From Phytoseiulus persimilis (lineage: Eukaryota > Arthropoda > Arachnida > Mesostigmata > Phytoseiidae): a stretch of DNA of 64,000 nucleotides. Below, piece after piece: positions 12,101-24,429 of the stretch. The position numbers and the translations under genes were made by a program. The DNA is taken from the NCBI GenBank assembly GCA_037576195.1, contig CM075102.1, positions 51,022,745 to 51,086,744 of the forward strand, read 5' to 3'. The notes beneath the pieces are model-generated. The model was not told the origin of the DNA. It saw only the letters and a list, made by a program, of their open reading frames with translations, and made no database searches. Every line of letters starts with the position of its first letter. The stretch's first letter is position 1.

Positions 12101-15100
12101 AGGAAATAGATTCGTGAATGTAATTCATGGTCAGGAGTTCCTGATGGCTGCTCTGCCCTAATGCACAGCGGGATGCGGCGATCATTTTTCAACCTGATTG
12201 ACCCCATTCCGATACAATGGCGGCGGGGGCGATCTTCGAGTCTTGTATGTGAGGTGCGATGAGGCGTGTTGTGTTTACTTGCACACGAGAGTCGAGCAAA
12301 TTACCACGGGCGGAGTGCCTGTACGAGCGAGAATACAAGGCAAGCACTCTCGCCGGCAGCAGACGGGAGGAAGCACGAGGATCTACTCATAACCAGTTGG
12401 CGATGATGATGGAAATGGCATTGATGATGCTCACAGACATCTAACTGCTCAGCTTTCCCGTGGACAGGAAGCGGGTGTTCCCGCACGAGATATCCGAACA
12501 TAGTGAGCTTCTACAAGACGGGGGGATAATCACGCTGGCGGTCAGTTGGTCGTTTGGTCATCACTGGTGGACTGCTCGTACCCCATGAGCTGCGGAGTCG
12601 TTGAGTGCGCTGGAAGCGGACCGGACGCATAAAAACATTCAGACAAGCCTTCGCGGACGCAGAACGTGATTTCTGTCTATTCGTTAATTTTCTCGTTGAC
12701 GAGTCGGAAGGTCATTGCCATTTCTTACCTCGATGAATAGTTTTCCTCGGGAGAACCCTTCGCCGACTCGTTACCTCATCTGTAGTTGTTCCGAAGGAAA
12801 TCTATCGTCGACTCCCTGTCAGTAAATACTCAACCTCCGGAAGCAGCGGCTTGTTTGAGCTCCGCCAAAGGTCCGGCACTGGTTAGACCGCCAGCTGAAG
12901 AAATTTTGATATGAAAGTGGCGTTGGAGAGTTTCCTTCCGTAATGGCGGACGTTCGTTCCTATTGTTCCCAGCCGACTTGAACTTCAGTTCGAGCGATTC
13001 AGTCTGGCCACAGCACGGAGATGCACTGAGCCGTATCGGCGGTGGCGGCGGCGGCAACTGCGATGCCCACGCAACTTTGTGTCAGGGAACTTCTTTCACT
13101 CTTCAAATCTGCTTCAGAGCCTCGGTGCTCGGAAGCGGATCTGCTTTTCAAAAACCATCTCATCAAATTTGAGGCGGGCGCGATCGCCCATTAACATCTA
13201 TCATTCGAAATTCCGGAATCCCAAACAAGCGTGACTTGTACAAATTTCCATGAACTCTTGAAGCGCTTGCTCTTGGACTCCTGCTTGGCTCGACACATTT
13301 GCTGTTGACTCGCCCGATAATGAGATTCGAGGGCTTGGAACACGCGGAAGTACTTTGTTCGGAATTAGCTGGGAAAACCTCTGTCCATTGCGAATGCAAT
13401 CATGGCGGTGATCACGGCCACAATTCGCAGCTCGAGGCAGACTCGGTGTGAACGAACGTTCAGAACGAAATTTTATGTGAATACAAAGTTAGGTATAAAG
13501 ACTGCCAGGGTTGGTTCCTTGTCGCTCACTGTCATCACGTGTGGCTCGGCGGTATTTGCTTGCGGGGCAGCTCTTCTCAGTTCCAATCAATTCGCTGTGA
13601 CCTTCCCCGCGCTCTCGCGGGACATAAGCGCTAAGAGTCGACAAACCCAGTCCGCGAGCTACCTGAAAGCTACTGAACCATCAAATGGTTATCTACCTAT
13701 CCATCTACTGAGTCGATTCGTCGTCTTGCTGGCGAGCTATCGTTCAGCCCGCTAACCAGAGAGTTTTCCATCACAAATCTCTTTCTGGCCCTTAACTCTT
13801 CGCCGTCGAGCAAAGGTTTCCAAGAGAGACGGAGTGGTCAGTCAGTCGCTCAGCGAGTCGTCCCTGCCGCTGCTTGATGTCTGATGAAGCAATTGGTTTC
13901 GGTCCTTCGGTCACTGTTTCGGCAGTGAGCGCATTCGGCAGTGTGTAATGTCGTCTGACAAAACGAGCTTCCACAATAGAAGCCCGGTTCCGAAATGGCT
14001 TGCCAGTAACCGAAAAATCGCCCAAAACTTCGCACGGCGTCCGATCGCGCCACGGTTCGATTTCAAAAGGGAGTCGACGCATGCCTCTCGAGCATGACCT
14101 GAACTCGAAGTGAAACTCATTCTTGGAGCCGTGAGCCCGTCGAGTTCATTTGCGATCTCGATGTTCCGCTGGAGTCCCGCACAGAAGAAACTGGGCACTC
14201 CCGTTCGGGAGACACAATGCATTTGTGATCGATCAAATCTGTAGAGAATGCTCCGAGTGCCTTCCTTCCCAAGATCCTGGAGCAATGCTGGACGGATTTT
14301 TCTAGGAGAACACAACGTTAGATACCCGAGATAGAAATGGATCTCCAGATAGCAGCGGGTGGAAATCTGAGAAGATACATTTCTACGGCCACTCTGCAGT
14401 TGAGAAACTAGCGCCGAGAGTTCTCGAACGGCTCGGTTCCTGGCTTGTTGTCCGCCTACTCGAAATTAAATGGTTTCGAGGGAGCACAGCACGGCGGTTG
14501 ACACCGAATCGTTGTCAACAGAATCGTCACCCTCCACCGCGGGACGCACGCACAGCGTAAAGCACGCACATGCCCAATACACCTGAATATTTTTTCGAAA
14601 TAACTTCCTAGAAGAAATTCGTGACGGTTCGACTGAGACTTCGTCGATGGGAAAGAGCCTTTTCGCTGTTCTCTGAGCACGACGACGACGACGACAGCAG
14701 CCTGATAAACAAAATGTAAATCCCTGTCGAATCCAATCAGCGATAGTGATTTGCCGCACATGGCCGCCGCGGTGTCAGCAGCTGGGCGGCGCTTGTTCTC
14801 CTCAAGCATTTTTCAGAGATCGACTCGGCCCGAGTCGATCGCTCAGAATATTTTCCCTCAACAGCGACATCGACTCGAGTGCGATCTTTTTTCGTATTCG
14901 CTGCTTTCGCACAAATTCGATTTGGCGTCAGCTGATAGGTGTCGAGCCTGAGACAGGGAAAATGAATCTGTTCTCATGACATGAAAGTCGGTGAAACATG
15001 TTGAGTATCGCTTCACGAATGGCGTAAGGCCATGTGGAGATGGCCAAGTGGTGCTGTTGCAGCCGCTGAAGCGACGAAGAAGAACTGTACCACTGGAGCG

Positions 15101-17136
15101 AATCGACGCGTGCCTTTCAACTCAGCTCGAGAGCACTCGCAGCGGCAGAATCCATCTCAGATGTTACACCACACCATGGCCTGCCCAGCAGCCAGCTACC
15201 CGGGGAGGCAAGCAAGTAGGCAGGCAGGCGGGCTGGCCGGCCGGCCGGCTGGCTGGCTGGCTGGCAGTCAAACAACCAGGCTCGGTTCGCGTGTCGACGA
15301 CATTCAACTTTGAAGAGGAACAAAACTGATTCCTACAGAGGAAACAAGAGAGGCCGTTCTTTGTTGAAACGATCGCCAGCGGCAACTCCGCTGCTCTATC
15401 GCCTTCAACAACATCGTCATCAACATGGTCATTCCACCGTCATATTACGAAAACGTGTTGAAAAACTCGCGGCTTAGGATCCATCGAATAACAATCCTTT
15501 GTCCCCGCGGTCCAATCCAGAATGAACCCACGGGGTGAACGGTCGACCGTATTCGATCTGTCCGAGGATGGAGACTTTTCCACTTGAACAATTAGCTCGG
15601 ATTGAGCTAGAACACTGCGAGCCGTGCTCTGATAAGATTATGCGAGTACCGTATTAAGCTCGAGGTAGAATCAACTAGCCATGTGCCACTGGTGAGGCCC
15701 GATTCTGATATCAGCGAGATTAGATATCAACGGGTTCTGGTTCGCTCGAAGTGAATGACGGTGTCTTAATGAACATCTTTCCGGACGCTCAAGCGTTCCG
15801 GTGCCCGGGAAGTCGTTCTCGATTACAGATGTCAAACGCAGGCTTCTTGGGACGATCGGAGTCATTCCAGTCGGACTTGATCACAATTTTTTGGGGGAGC
15901 CCGAAAATTCCAAGCCAGAGGAAAAACGGAGGCTAGATATGGGTAGATCCCGGCTGAGATAGGACAGAAGCTTCGAAAGGATTCGACGACGTCAATACTG
16001 CGCGCTCAAGCGACGGCTGCTTGAAAGGCCGTGCCTCAAAGGGGGCTCTCATGGTGTAAACAATGTTTCTGGTAGAGGAGCCGACGGGCCTCAGGGGTGG
16101 GAATCAGAGCTCGTGAGTCGAATGCATCGATCAAGTTTGAGTGACTGATAGCAGTGGGAGTGGAAAAAGGAACGAGCTGGAAGAAGAGTTTGCTCGACAA
16201 TGAGGAATGAAATGATCGCTACCGTATGCGGCTCCGTGATCCATTTCATGACCATGAGAAAAATGCCCTGCACGAGTCATCGAGAGGACGACGAACGAGT
16301 GGTTCGGAATCATGATCAAGTCAGCTGGAATCTGTTCCGAATCGGAGCGAGATTGCCCATGAGTTGCGATCCTTGGGGACTGCGAAGTCTCGGTGGGGCG
16401 GAACGATTCTCGAGGTATTAGCGTGCGTATCAAGGGTGACTGGACAATTATACTTTCAGCCGGGAAACTCAATGCAGAGTGAAGGAGCTCTACCGAGTAC
16501 AGAGAGGGACGTTCTCGCCTACACCGACTGGTCTCTGCCCCGAAGTGTCACGATGAAGCCGAACGGCGCGGATTCCCGATCCGGAAGTTCAACAGTGAGT
16601 GTGAACTTCCACGTCCAACAAGAACAAACACAAAATACGATGACGCCCAATCAGATCGGAGCTTCCTCCACAACCGTGAACGGTGAGTTTCCCGCCGCTT
16701 ACGCGCACAGAGTTTCACAAGCCGCCCAGTTCGACCGAGGGTACTACCTGAGGCCATTTTCTCATCTGCAGCTGAACGCCCTCACTTCATTCCGACTTCG
16801 AGGCCGGTCGGAGACGATGGCGACACCTTCACAACAACCACCGTCAGTGAGGTGCCAGTGATCGGATCGCTGAACGCCATCTTCCAACGGCTGCAGAACC
16901 TCGACATGAGGAGTAAACAGGACATCTCATTTCTGTTGATTGTGCTTGCCATCCTCAGCTCGGCGGTCTTGGTTGTCGCCCTTCTCGGCCTCGCCGTCAG
17001 ACACAGCTGCAGGCAGAAAATACCCCTCCGAGAAAACCCATTGTACACGGGAGCACCGGCCCGGAGAATCCAAAACGTCTCTTTCCGACCGAATGGCAAG
17101 CACAAAAGAGCTGCTCAGCAACGAAACTACTCCTAA
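9176..17136 (+). CDS. CUB and sushi (CCP) domain single-pass membrane protein
   Basis: Predicted type I membrane protein of about 603 residues. Exons: 9176-9682, 9814-10530, 16460-16682, 16772-17136; all phases agree. ATG 9176 opens a hydrophobic signal peptide (about 1-20). Next come a CUB-like Cys-containing region (35-145), a sushi domain (Cys near 146, 175, 191, 208) completed only when the first intron is removed, a CUB domain (about 214-325), and a second sushi domain (about 332-389). A Ser/Thr-rich stalk, a membrane segment (about 534-558) and a basic 45-residue tail follow. Such ectodomains bind proteins at the cell surface; the ligand is unknown. Joining the 3' exons across a 5.9-kb intron (10531-16459) rests on phase agreement and on the ectodomain needing an anchor. 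Extra exons may hide in it. I know no named orthologue. Confidence 0.75.
10531..16459 (+). other. Large intron of the CUB/sushi gene (no other gene seen)
   Basis: Bounded by a GTGAGT donor at 10531 and an acceptor ending at 16459. Only short chance-like frames lie inside, and no conserved domain. It holds the tetranucleotide repeat at about 15207-15270. It is roughly 50 times longer than most introns in the window, so it may contain enhancers or unrecognised exons. Confidence 0.5.
15207..15270. repeat. Tetranucleotide microsatellite (GGCA/GGCC/GGCT)n
   Basis: About fifteen head-to-tail four-base units in three variants: GGCA/AGCA, then GGCC, then GGCT. It lies in the large intron of the CUB/sushi gene. 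Confidence 0.85.
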
Positions 17137-19192
17137 AGTTTTCGATAATGAACATATCGTGTTTCGACCCGGCGGAGTCCCATGAGACAACTGTTCTACA
17201 TTGTTCAACAACTGCCTTAGCGAGCTTCGGCTCCGATTTCCGTCCTGTGTTTGTACATATTCTAAAGTTGCCATAGATCCGATCGTCTAACTCAGTTCGA
17301 GTGAGTCGCCTCGAGTCGGCGAATCACAGGAGTCAGGCGTTCCACTCCCCCGTTTAAGTGTAAATAATATTTATGGAAGAGTGATGATTAAGCTTATGAA
17401 CATCCAAGATCTGTGAACTGATTTACAGAGTCATTGTTAAAATCATGATGATGGTTATCACACCTTTGTCGGTAAAGCAGTCAACGTGCTAACGAATGGA
17501 CGCATGTGAGAATGATTTCAATAAAGAAGTTCGCAGCGTTATACCGATCTCAGCCCAGAAGAGCTCCTCCTTTCGTCGTTTGGAGAGCTGCAGCACCGCC
17601 GTCGAGTTCGCTTACCTGCCTTGCGGGGCGAGACGGTTCGGATGAAGACGAAGAGAGGCCGCATCTGCACAAGGATAGAGCAGCCGTCGTAAAAATCGGC
17701 TAGTTTCCCGCAACAAAGCCTCGCGTGACCGTCAAGCTCTGGATGACATTTTCAATAGGACGATTCCTCCCCGGAACGGAGCCCAAAGCTTCATTTGCAA
17801 TGCTTCTCGTTTCGAGAGAAGAAAAGACGAGGAAAAGGATGAGCGAATGTTGCCCTGGAAACACAATCGAGACCGACCGCAAACCAGGCGAAGGATGATC
17901 CAAACACTCAATTTGTTCGCGTCTCTGATTTTACTCGTTCGCTACAAGCTCCGGAATCTTGGGATGGAAGTCACGAAAAGGGCCCAGCAGCAGTTGATTA
18001 TGAGAGAATCGACGAGCCCATGCTGTCGTCTACCCACATCATCCTTGCGAAGAGTGATGTATCGACAACCGTTCCAAGACGGATGCGGTAGACCCAGAGC
18101 CGGAGACATACGGCATTTGCCGAGTGGATACAGAATCTCGCTCCGAGTGCTCGGAACGCCTCTGAGGCAGCACTCGAATCTAACAGAAGCGAAAAATCTC
18201 GAGATCGGGGGGCAACTATTACACTGCTGACGCTGGCGTCCGGGCTTAGTCAGCGTTCCGAAGTTCCAGGATTAACCCCGAGAGACTCGCTGAATGCAAG
18301 ACAGACGAAATGACAATCGGACTCTTCCCGTGCCCGAATCCTGTGTTGAGACGACGTTCTTTGTGGTCAGCTCGGCGAGCGACAGGACTGAGGAGGCCGA
18401 CGCTGTCAAACGAAAGCCTCATTCAGTGCAGACCGCCTCGAAAATTCACGACGCCTTGCAGTCTGCGATAACGCAGATGAGAGATGAAAATCAGGCGCGA
18501 CGCGCCCATCGCCGGCGAGGGCTTTTCCCACGTCCGAGCCTCAGGCGGATGCTCTACGTGGTGTGGACCTGTTAAGAAACGTTGACATCGCCGGGCCCGG
18601 GAGCAGCTTCCGGCTACGTCAAGACTCGATGCCGCGTTGACAGCGTTGTTCTAAGAGGTGGAACCCCACTCGGCCTCGCAGGGAGATTGGCGATAAACTG
18701 TATTCCAGCCCGGCGCCTTCTGTTACAGCGGTAGACCAGGGACGACACTGTGGTCGGGAGTCTCTGAAGCAAGCGATGAGGAGGGCTGGGAAGCATCGCT
18801 TTCCAGTGATCGAGAGTTGAGATGGGAAGCGTAGATGGGGCTCATCGATCTCCATGGAGAGTTGAATGAATTGAAGAGAAAAGAACCTATGTACTCGACT
18901 CGCATCGGGAACCTATGCGAGTGCAAACCCTTTATTAACCAAGCACTTCGCACATTTGATTCCACTGGAAATTAACGTTCCCTTCGTAATTGCCAGGGAA
19001 CGTGTAACTCCTCGATTCGTCGAAAAGTTACCGTCAAAATCTCCACCGGACCTTTTCGTAACGCTGAGTTCTCAGGAAAGCTTTTCTGTGACCAAGCTGG
19101 CTTTGGAATTGGCTAACGGCACCCGTACCACATTTTCATGAAGTCCGAAACACTTTATATTACATAAAAACCAACGTCATTGTCAATAAGTA
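17137..19192. other. No gene recognised (between CUB/sushi gene and CHMP2A)
   Basis: AATAAA at 17520-17525 is a plausible polyadenylation signal for the CUB/sushi transcript. A basic open frame at 17847-18230 resembles nothing I know and looks like chance. The two flanking genes are convergent here. Confidence 0.4.
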
Positions 19193-20568
19193 TCATTCAC
19201 GTCTCAGTTTCTCTAATCGAGCCATGAGATCGGCATCAGCATCACTAGCTCCTCCTTCGGCCTGCGCGACCTTCGAGGGAGCGTTTGGTTGTGCGACGGC
19301 TCCAGACGCTTGCGGCAAATCCGTCAGTGTTGAGGCTAACTGTAGACCCAACTCATCTAACACCTGGAAAAAAATCAAAGTTTCCACTTCATCGTTGACA
19401 AAGAGAAACGAAGTCTCCCCCGACCAACGCCGAAGTCTCGAGCACTCTCCATGATAAGAAAATCCACTCTGATAGGCTCCGAACACATGGCTCGCGGTCT
19501 TTGGAGTAAGCGTTCCTCATTTGAATATTCATCTGTCCACCAACCTTATTGACGACTTCTTCGGTTTCCTCTTCGTCACCTTCGTCTTCCATCGCATCAT
19601 CAATGGCATCGTTCATCATGTCCTCTTTTGCGTCCATCATCATAGACTGTTTCTCGAATTCCTGGTGATTGAGTTAAATGAGCGATATGCTTCGGCAGGT
19701 AGCAGGGTCATCTTCGGAAGGAGAACGCTTCCTCTCTCTCGAATAAAGATATACTTCCATGACAGCAGTGTCAAATCATAGAACACACAAATACTCTCTC
19801 CCATCATACGAACCATCATGATTTTCTGGATTTGAGGAAGATTCAGCTGCCTGTTCATATTACCCATCGCTCTGGTCACTCCTTTCATTGCTTGTGCCAT
19901 TGCGTTCTGCGAGCGAAGGGTCTGAATTTTCAAACTGACGCCCTGGATGTTGGCTTTCATTAAAAGGAACTTCTTGATGTATCTGCAGAATGAAAATATA
20001 TTTCTCCTCCTCTGACACAAATATACAGCTCCGACCCCATATTGACTTGTCACCGCGACCGTTTCATGTGAAAACCGCCGCAACTCAACAGAACTCAGAA
20101 ACCCTGGAGATAGACATCATTTTCCGTAGTACGGAGTGCGGCAATTCAATTTCCGTACTCAGTACGACGGAAAATGATGTCTACCTGGAGATTGAAACGC
20201 CCAACCACTCACCGTCTAGTCCTAACGAGGTCTCTCGCCATTATTTTTACTGACTCCATTTGATTTTCCTTCGCTTGTTTCTTTATGTCTTGAATCAATT
20301 TCTTCTCTTGTTGCTCCATTTTGGTCCTACGACATCGGAAGGCTCCCGTGAGAAAGGGTGTGCAAGCATTCCCACGACTCCAAAGCGGAGCCGTACCGTC
20401 TCACTCTGTATGGTTCGCGAGGAGACGTGATGATCATGATTGGATCGTTGGAGGGATTGTAAGCGCTCACCTTTCTCTGTCCAAATCTCGGATAGCTTTA
20501 TTGAGGGCTCGCTGATTCTCCCGTAACATCTCCTCCGGCGTTTTCCGCCGTCCGAACAGCCACTCCAT
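19193..20568 (-). CDS. CHMP2A: Charged multivesicular body protein 2A (Vps2), ESCRT-III
   Basis: ESCRT-III subunit acting in multivesicular body formation, cytokinetic abscission and membrane repair. Five exons in transcript order: 20471-20568, 20213-20326, 19814-19982, 19545-19661, 19193-19363. All phases close and give 222 residues, the same length as human CHMP2A. The start MEWLFGRRKTPEEMLRENQR is diagnostic. The long basic helices include RDLVRTRR and MAQAMKGVTRAMGNMNRQL, followed by the acidic MEDEGDEEETEE stretch. The C-terminal DLMARLEKLRRE is an MIT-interacting motif (MIM1) that recruits VPS4. The third intron uses an unusual donor, GTTCGT. Intron 2 (19983-20212) carries a small hairpin transposon relic. 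CHMP2B is ruled out by the residue pattern. Confidence 0.97.
20111..20183. mobile_element. 73-bp fold-back MITE in CHMP2A intron 2
   Basis: Nearly perfect palindrome: outer arms of about 31 bp (TAGACATCATTTTCCGT and its complement) with roughly three mismatches around a loop of about ten bases. It is flanked by a perfect 8-bp direct repeat CCTGGAGA (20103-20110 and 20184-20191). The duplication points to a transposon insertion, probably hAT-like, rather than a native gene hairpin. Once transcribed with CHMP2A it would fold into a stem the size of a microRNA precursor. Confidence 0.75.
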
Positions 20569-23500
20569 TATGATCTGAAAAAGTCATTCACGAAGGCTAC
20601 TTGCTTTCGTGCTTGTTGAAAGCGAGTGGAAGTGATGCTCTAATTCACAGAATCAAATATGACGGGATCGATCTTCAATCTTGAAATCTCGGAAGCTCGA
20701 AGTGGTTCCGGACGGAGCCGTAGCACAAACGACCTGTTTATCTCAGTCTCAAGCCAGCCTCATAGCCTCGAGTTCCCAGAGGGGTGGTGACTTATTGGAA
20801 CTTCAATGGCTTTAGATGATATGGCTAGGAATGACTAATCGTCAAGAAAATGGCGACTTCAGAATCATGTCATCTTTCGACTTCACGTTTTCCTTCCATT
20901 ATTTGGGCGAAGGGAGAGGGCGACAGCGCACAAGGAAACACTCGATCGTAGATTGGATAAGTTGAACTCACTGTTCGTAAGTCAGTTCCTGAATGTTACA
21001 GGTGTGGGCACTGAGGTTCTCTGTCGTAGTCGATGTGTTCTGTCGGCTGCCACAACAACAGCAGCCGCGGCGCCGGATGTGCGTCAAGTGTTCCGGACTA
21101 TCTCACGGATGGATGCATCCGGGCGGTCGACGAGGTCTGGGTCGATGTAAACATGAGCAGGGTGCTGCACTGAAACCGTGCTTCTGGGGGCTATAAACTG
21201 GTAGCCATGGGAATGGGGTATGAAATGGCTTCTTATGCGAGTGAAGATGACGACATTCGGTGATCAGCTTCGGTTTCGTTCTTTGGAACTGTTGAGTTAC
21301 GACTCGACCACGACTGAGGCCGACCCTGAGAGATGTATATTTTCTTCCAGAATGTGATATAACGTGGTGGGTCAGGCCAGCGTAAGGAGACTGCTCCGCC
21401 TCATCACAAAATATGAGCTTCTCCGGTGATCCTGGGAACGATCGATTCGTGTCGTCTTCCGGCTTCGTCGTTGAGGACGAATGAAGGATTGGTTGCGACT
21501 GGAACATAAGGTCCACAACGACACGTTGAATGAACCGAATTGAGCAGTCAAGCATTCATTTTAATGCGTTCGTCCTGCTGTTTTGTTCCCATTGGCGACT
21601 ACTAGACTCTGACTCCTGACTCTCGCTTCCGACTCCATGGATAGGACTATAGGGCTTCCACGTTCGTCGTGGACTTTCGTTCTTATTCCGACAGTGTCCA
21701 GTTCAGATACTTGTGCATAGTGAATGAGGTACAGAGATTCTCCTAATTACCCATCAACGTCATGAAATTTTCGTTCCGTATACGCCCGTACGAGATCCGA
21801 TCGAGAGGGAAGAAACAAACTGTGCCTTTTAATTCATCCGGTGGTGCTCACAGCTACTGGGGCGCATGGCTCAACTGTTCAGTCATTGACAGGATTTCCG
21901 AGCAAGAAGGCGTCGAAAACTCTGGTGAGCCGTTCAAGGTTGCTTTGAACCAGATAGTAGATGGAGGTCAAGGAGCGATTCTGTCGAGGTTATCAGCTCG
22001 AACGTTCAGGAAACCATCGATATGCTCAGCAAAATGTTTGAAGACGCCAAGGACTCGGTGAACGGTAGAATCTAAGCTCAACAACCGTTCATTCTCCATC
22101 GAAACGGCATGTGCATTCAGAAAGTCTGATGTAGCGTTCCTGGAGAGTCGACCATGGTTCGAGCCAGTTCGAGGGTAATTACTTAAGAGTTGAGGAAGAT
22201 GTGAAACATGACCTTTTCTTTGCAATTCGACCTGCGAAGCATGATCCATGTGTCCCAGAATGTGCCCCACTTCCTCCTCTCACAAAGAAGTGATGATTTC
22301 TCTCAACTAAGATGAAAATCCGGGAGTTTTCGATGTCTTCAGTCAGTGGTTAGGGTCTCGTAAATGGTTGATCCGAGTGACGAGAATGAGAAAATCGGTA
22401 GATTTTGCCCTACAGAGATAGGATGAACGGCGTGCCGAATTGGTGCAGAGCAAAGTTCGCTGCGAGCTTCGTCTGAGAAAGAAACGACCTGTATCATGTG
22501 ATGCTGCTACGTTCCGGTGGCGCACCCCAGCCCTCGGCGCGCGAGATAGAGTGTCCCGTAGGACCACGGATGCAAGGAAGTCGACTCGGAAGCCTCCTCG
22601 GCCTCAGCGGCGACTCGATGGCTGAGGACCGCTGGAGAGGTGAGTCTTCCAGGCCCAGGGTCATCGTCTTTGTCATCATCAACAAGCCCGTCGTGGCTGC
22701 CGCTGGTCAAGTAGTATCGATCTAGTAAAACATGTTCCCCGTGCTTTGAAATCAGGGTCAGATGAACATTGTAGTGGAATAGGTAGTTTAAAACCCCCTA
22801 TTTTCTTCTCTGCAGGTCGGAGCCGCCGGGCGACCGAGCATTGGCCGTGAAAGGGTCGGGCCCGCACGAGGCCTCGACAAGGTTCTCCACGTTAGTCGAG
22901 AGGGTCACCTTTAGTTCAGTCAGGAAGAGCGACCTAAGACGTCTAGCGATTCAATATCCGATTCTGCGTTCAGTGGAAGTTTCCGAGATTTTCATCGTCG
23001 TATGATACCAAATCCTGGGGTTTCCCACGTGAGGGACATACGCATCCCATATCAGGAACACTTTTCCTCTTTCAACATCCTCTGAAAATCCGAACATGGA
23101 GCGCGCCACCTCGGAGAATATGAAAAGCATCGGGATGCCGCTTGTGCCAACTCCTTCCTTCCGGAACAGGGATAATATCCTACGAGCGTTCTGTAGGGAA
23201 CATGGCATATCGTGTGTACGAAGTCCTCCGGTCAGAGATCCTACCAAATGGCTTTGGCGAAGGCTGAGAGCACGTTGAGTGATTCAGAAACTCAAATTCC
23301 AGATAAATTTAGAGACGGGATGAGGTGGGGAAGCCATGGGATAGCGTAGCAAATCGTTCGTCGATCATCATGTTAATAAATAATCTACACCTTAACACAG
23401 CGTCATGACTCCGTGCGAAGGTTCAGCGAGAGTTCTCATTGCCTTTCTGAACGCCCAATGCGGCTTTCGCAACATATTCTTGCGAAGAAAAAAGCAATCC

Positions 23501-24429
23501 CGGCGCCGCGTTATAGAGTGCTGATTGGACTGAGGCGACACAGACGATTACTGAACAGTATCCTCGAAATGCATCAAAAGCGTCGCATTAAGGTGCGGCG
23601 GAACACTGTCAGTCCCTCAAAATCGTCTTCGGTTTAATCGATGCCAATGAGAAGTTTTGATGGAACCTTTCACCATCCATCATTTGGAGGAATGTTGCTC
23701 GTCAGAGAATCCACTGATAGTCATTCCTTGTCAGTGACCCGCATGAACAGCGAAAATGGGTACGCGTGCTTTCAACCCGTCCTACAGTTCTTCACAACTT
23801 CACCAGCTGCCTTCGTCTCAGTCCCTCCTAACACAGTGCCGCTGCTGCCGTCGTCGCTCAAACTTTTTCACTCCGCCGCCGTACGAAAGGCAGACGGCCC
23901 AAATAGTCATTCAAACGGTCGCTGATCGGCACCCTAGAGATATTGAATTAGGCGCGCCTCTTGGACCCACCGTCGACCGCCCGAATGCATTCATCCAAAA
24001 CAGAGTTCGGAACATCTGACGTTCATCGGCGGCGCCGCAGGCATCGTAAACATTCTATGAGTCAGGAGAGAAAGGGAACACATTCAGCGGCGGCGTGCGA
24101 GCAGCCGCCGGTGTGTTTTGGTCGTCTGCGTCGAGACAGCCACGGCTCATCCGGACGAAAATTTCGAACACACTGCCTGCATCGCGAAGTCCGAGCCTGA
24201 GCAGGATAGATGCCAATCTGAGGTGTTTCGTTCAGCAGGATCCCCTGAGAAATTATCGGCACTGATCGGAAAAGCTCTCTCGATCGAAGAATCGTCCTGA
24301 AAGCAGCGCCGATCCTGCGACCTAGAATATATCTCCCGTTCAACCCTTCATGGTGCAAAAAGTGGTGACAAGTTATCCAGTATATTCGAATGCTGTGACT
24401 GTCGTCCGTGCTCGCTCCTTGAAAGAATC
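20569..24429. other. No gene recognised (CHMP2A to AROS)
   Basis: The CHMP2A promoter should lie just right of 20568. A GC-rich open stretch at 22498-22640 followed by GTGAGT could be an exon, but the next good acceptor leads quickly to a stop. Other frames (21103-21555 minus, 23641-24019 plus) have no recognisable motif. Confidence 0.35.

Noticed and set aside
22498-22640. GC-rich open stretch followed by GTGAGT, possible first exon
   Set aside because: The next convincing acceptor (near 22816) runs into a stop within about a dozen codons in the matching phase, and no family was recognised.
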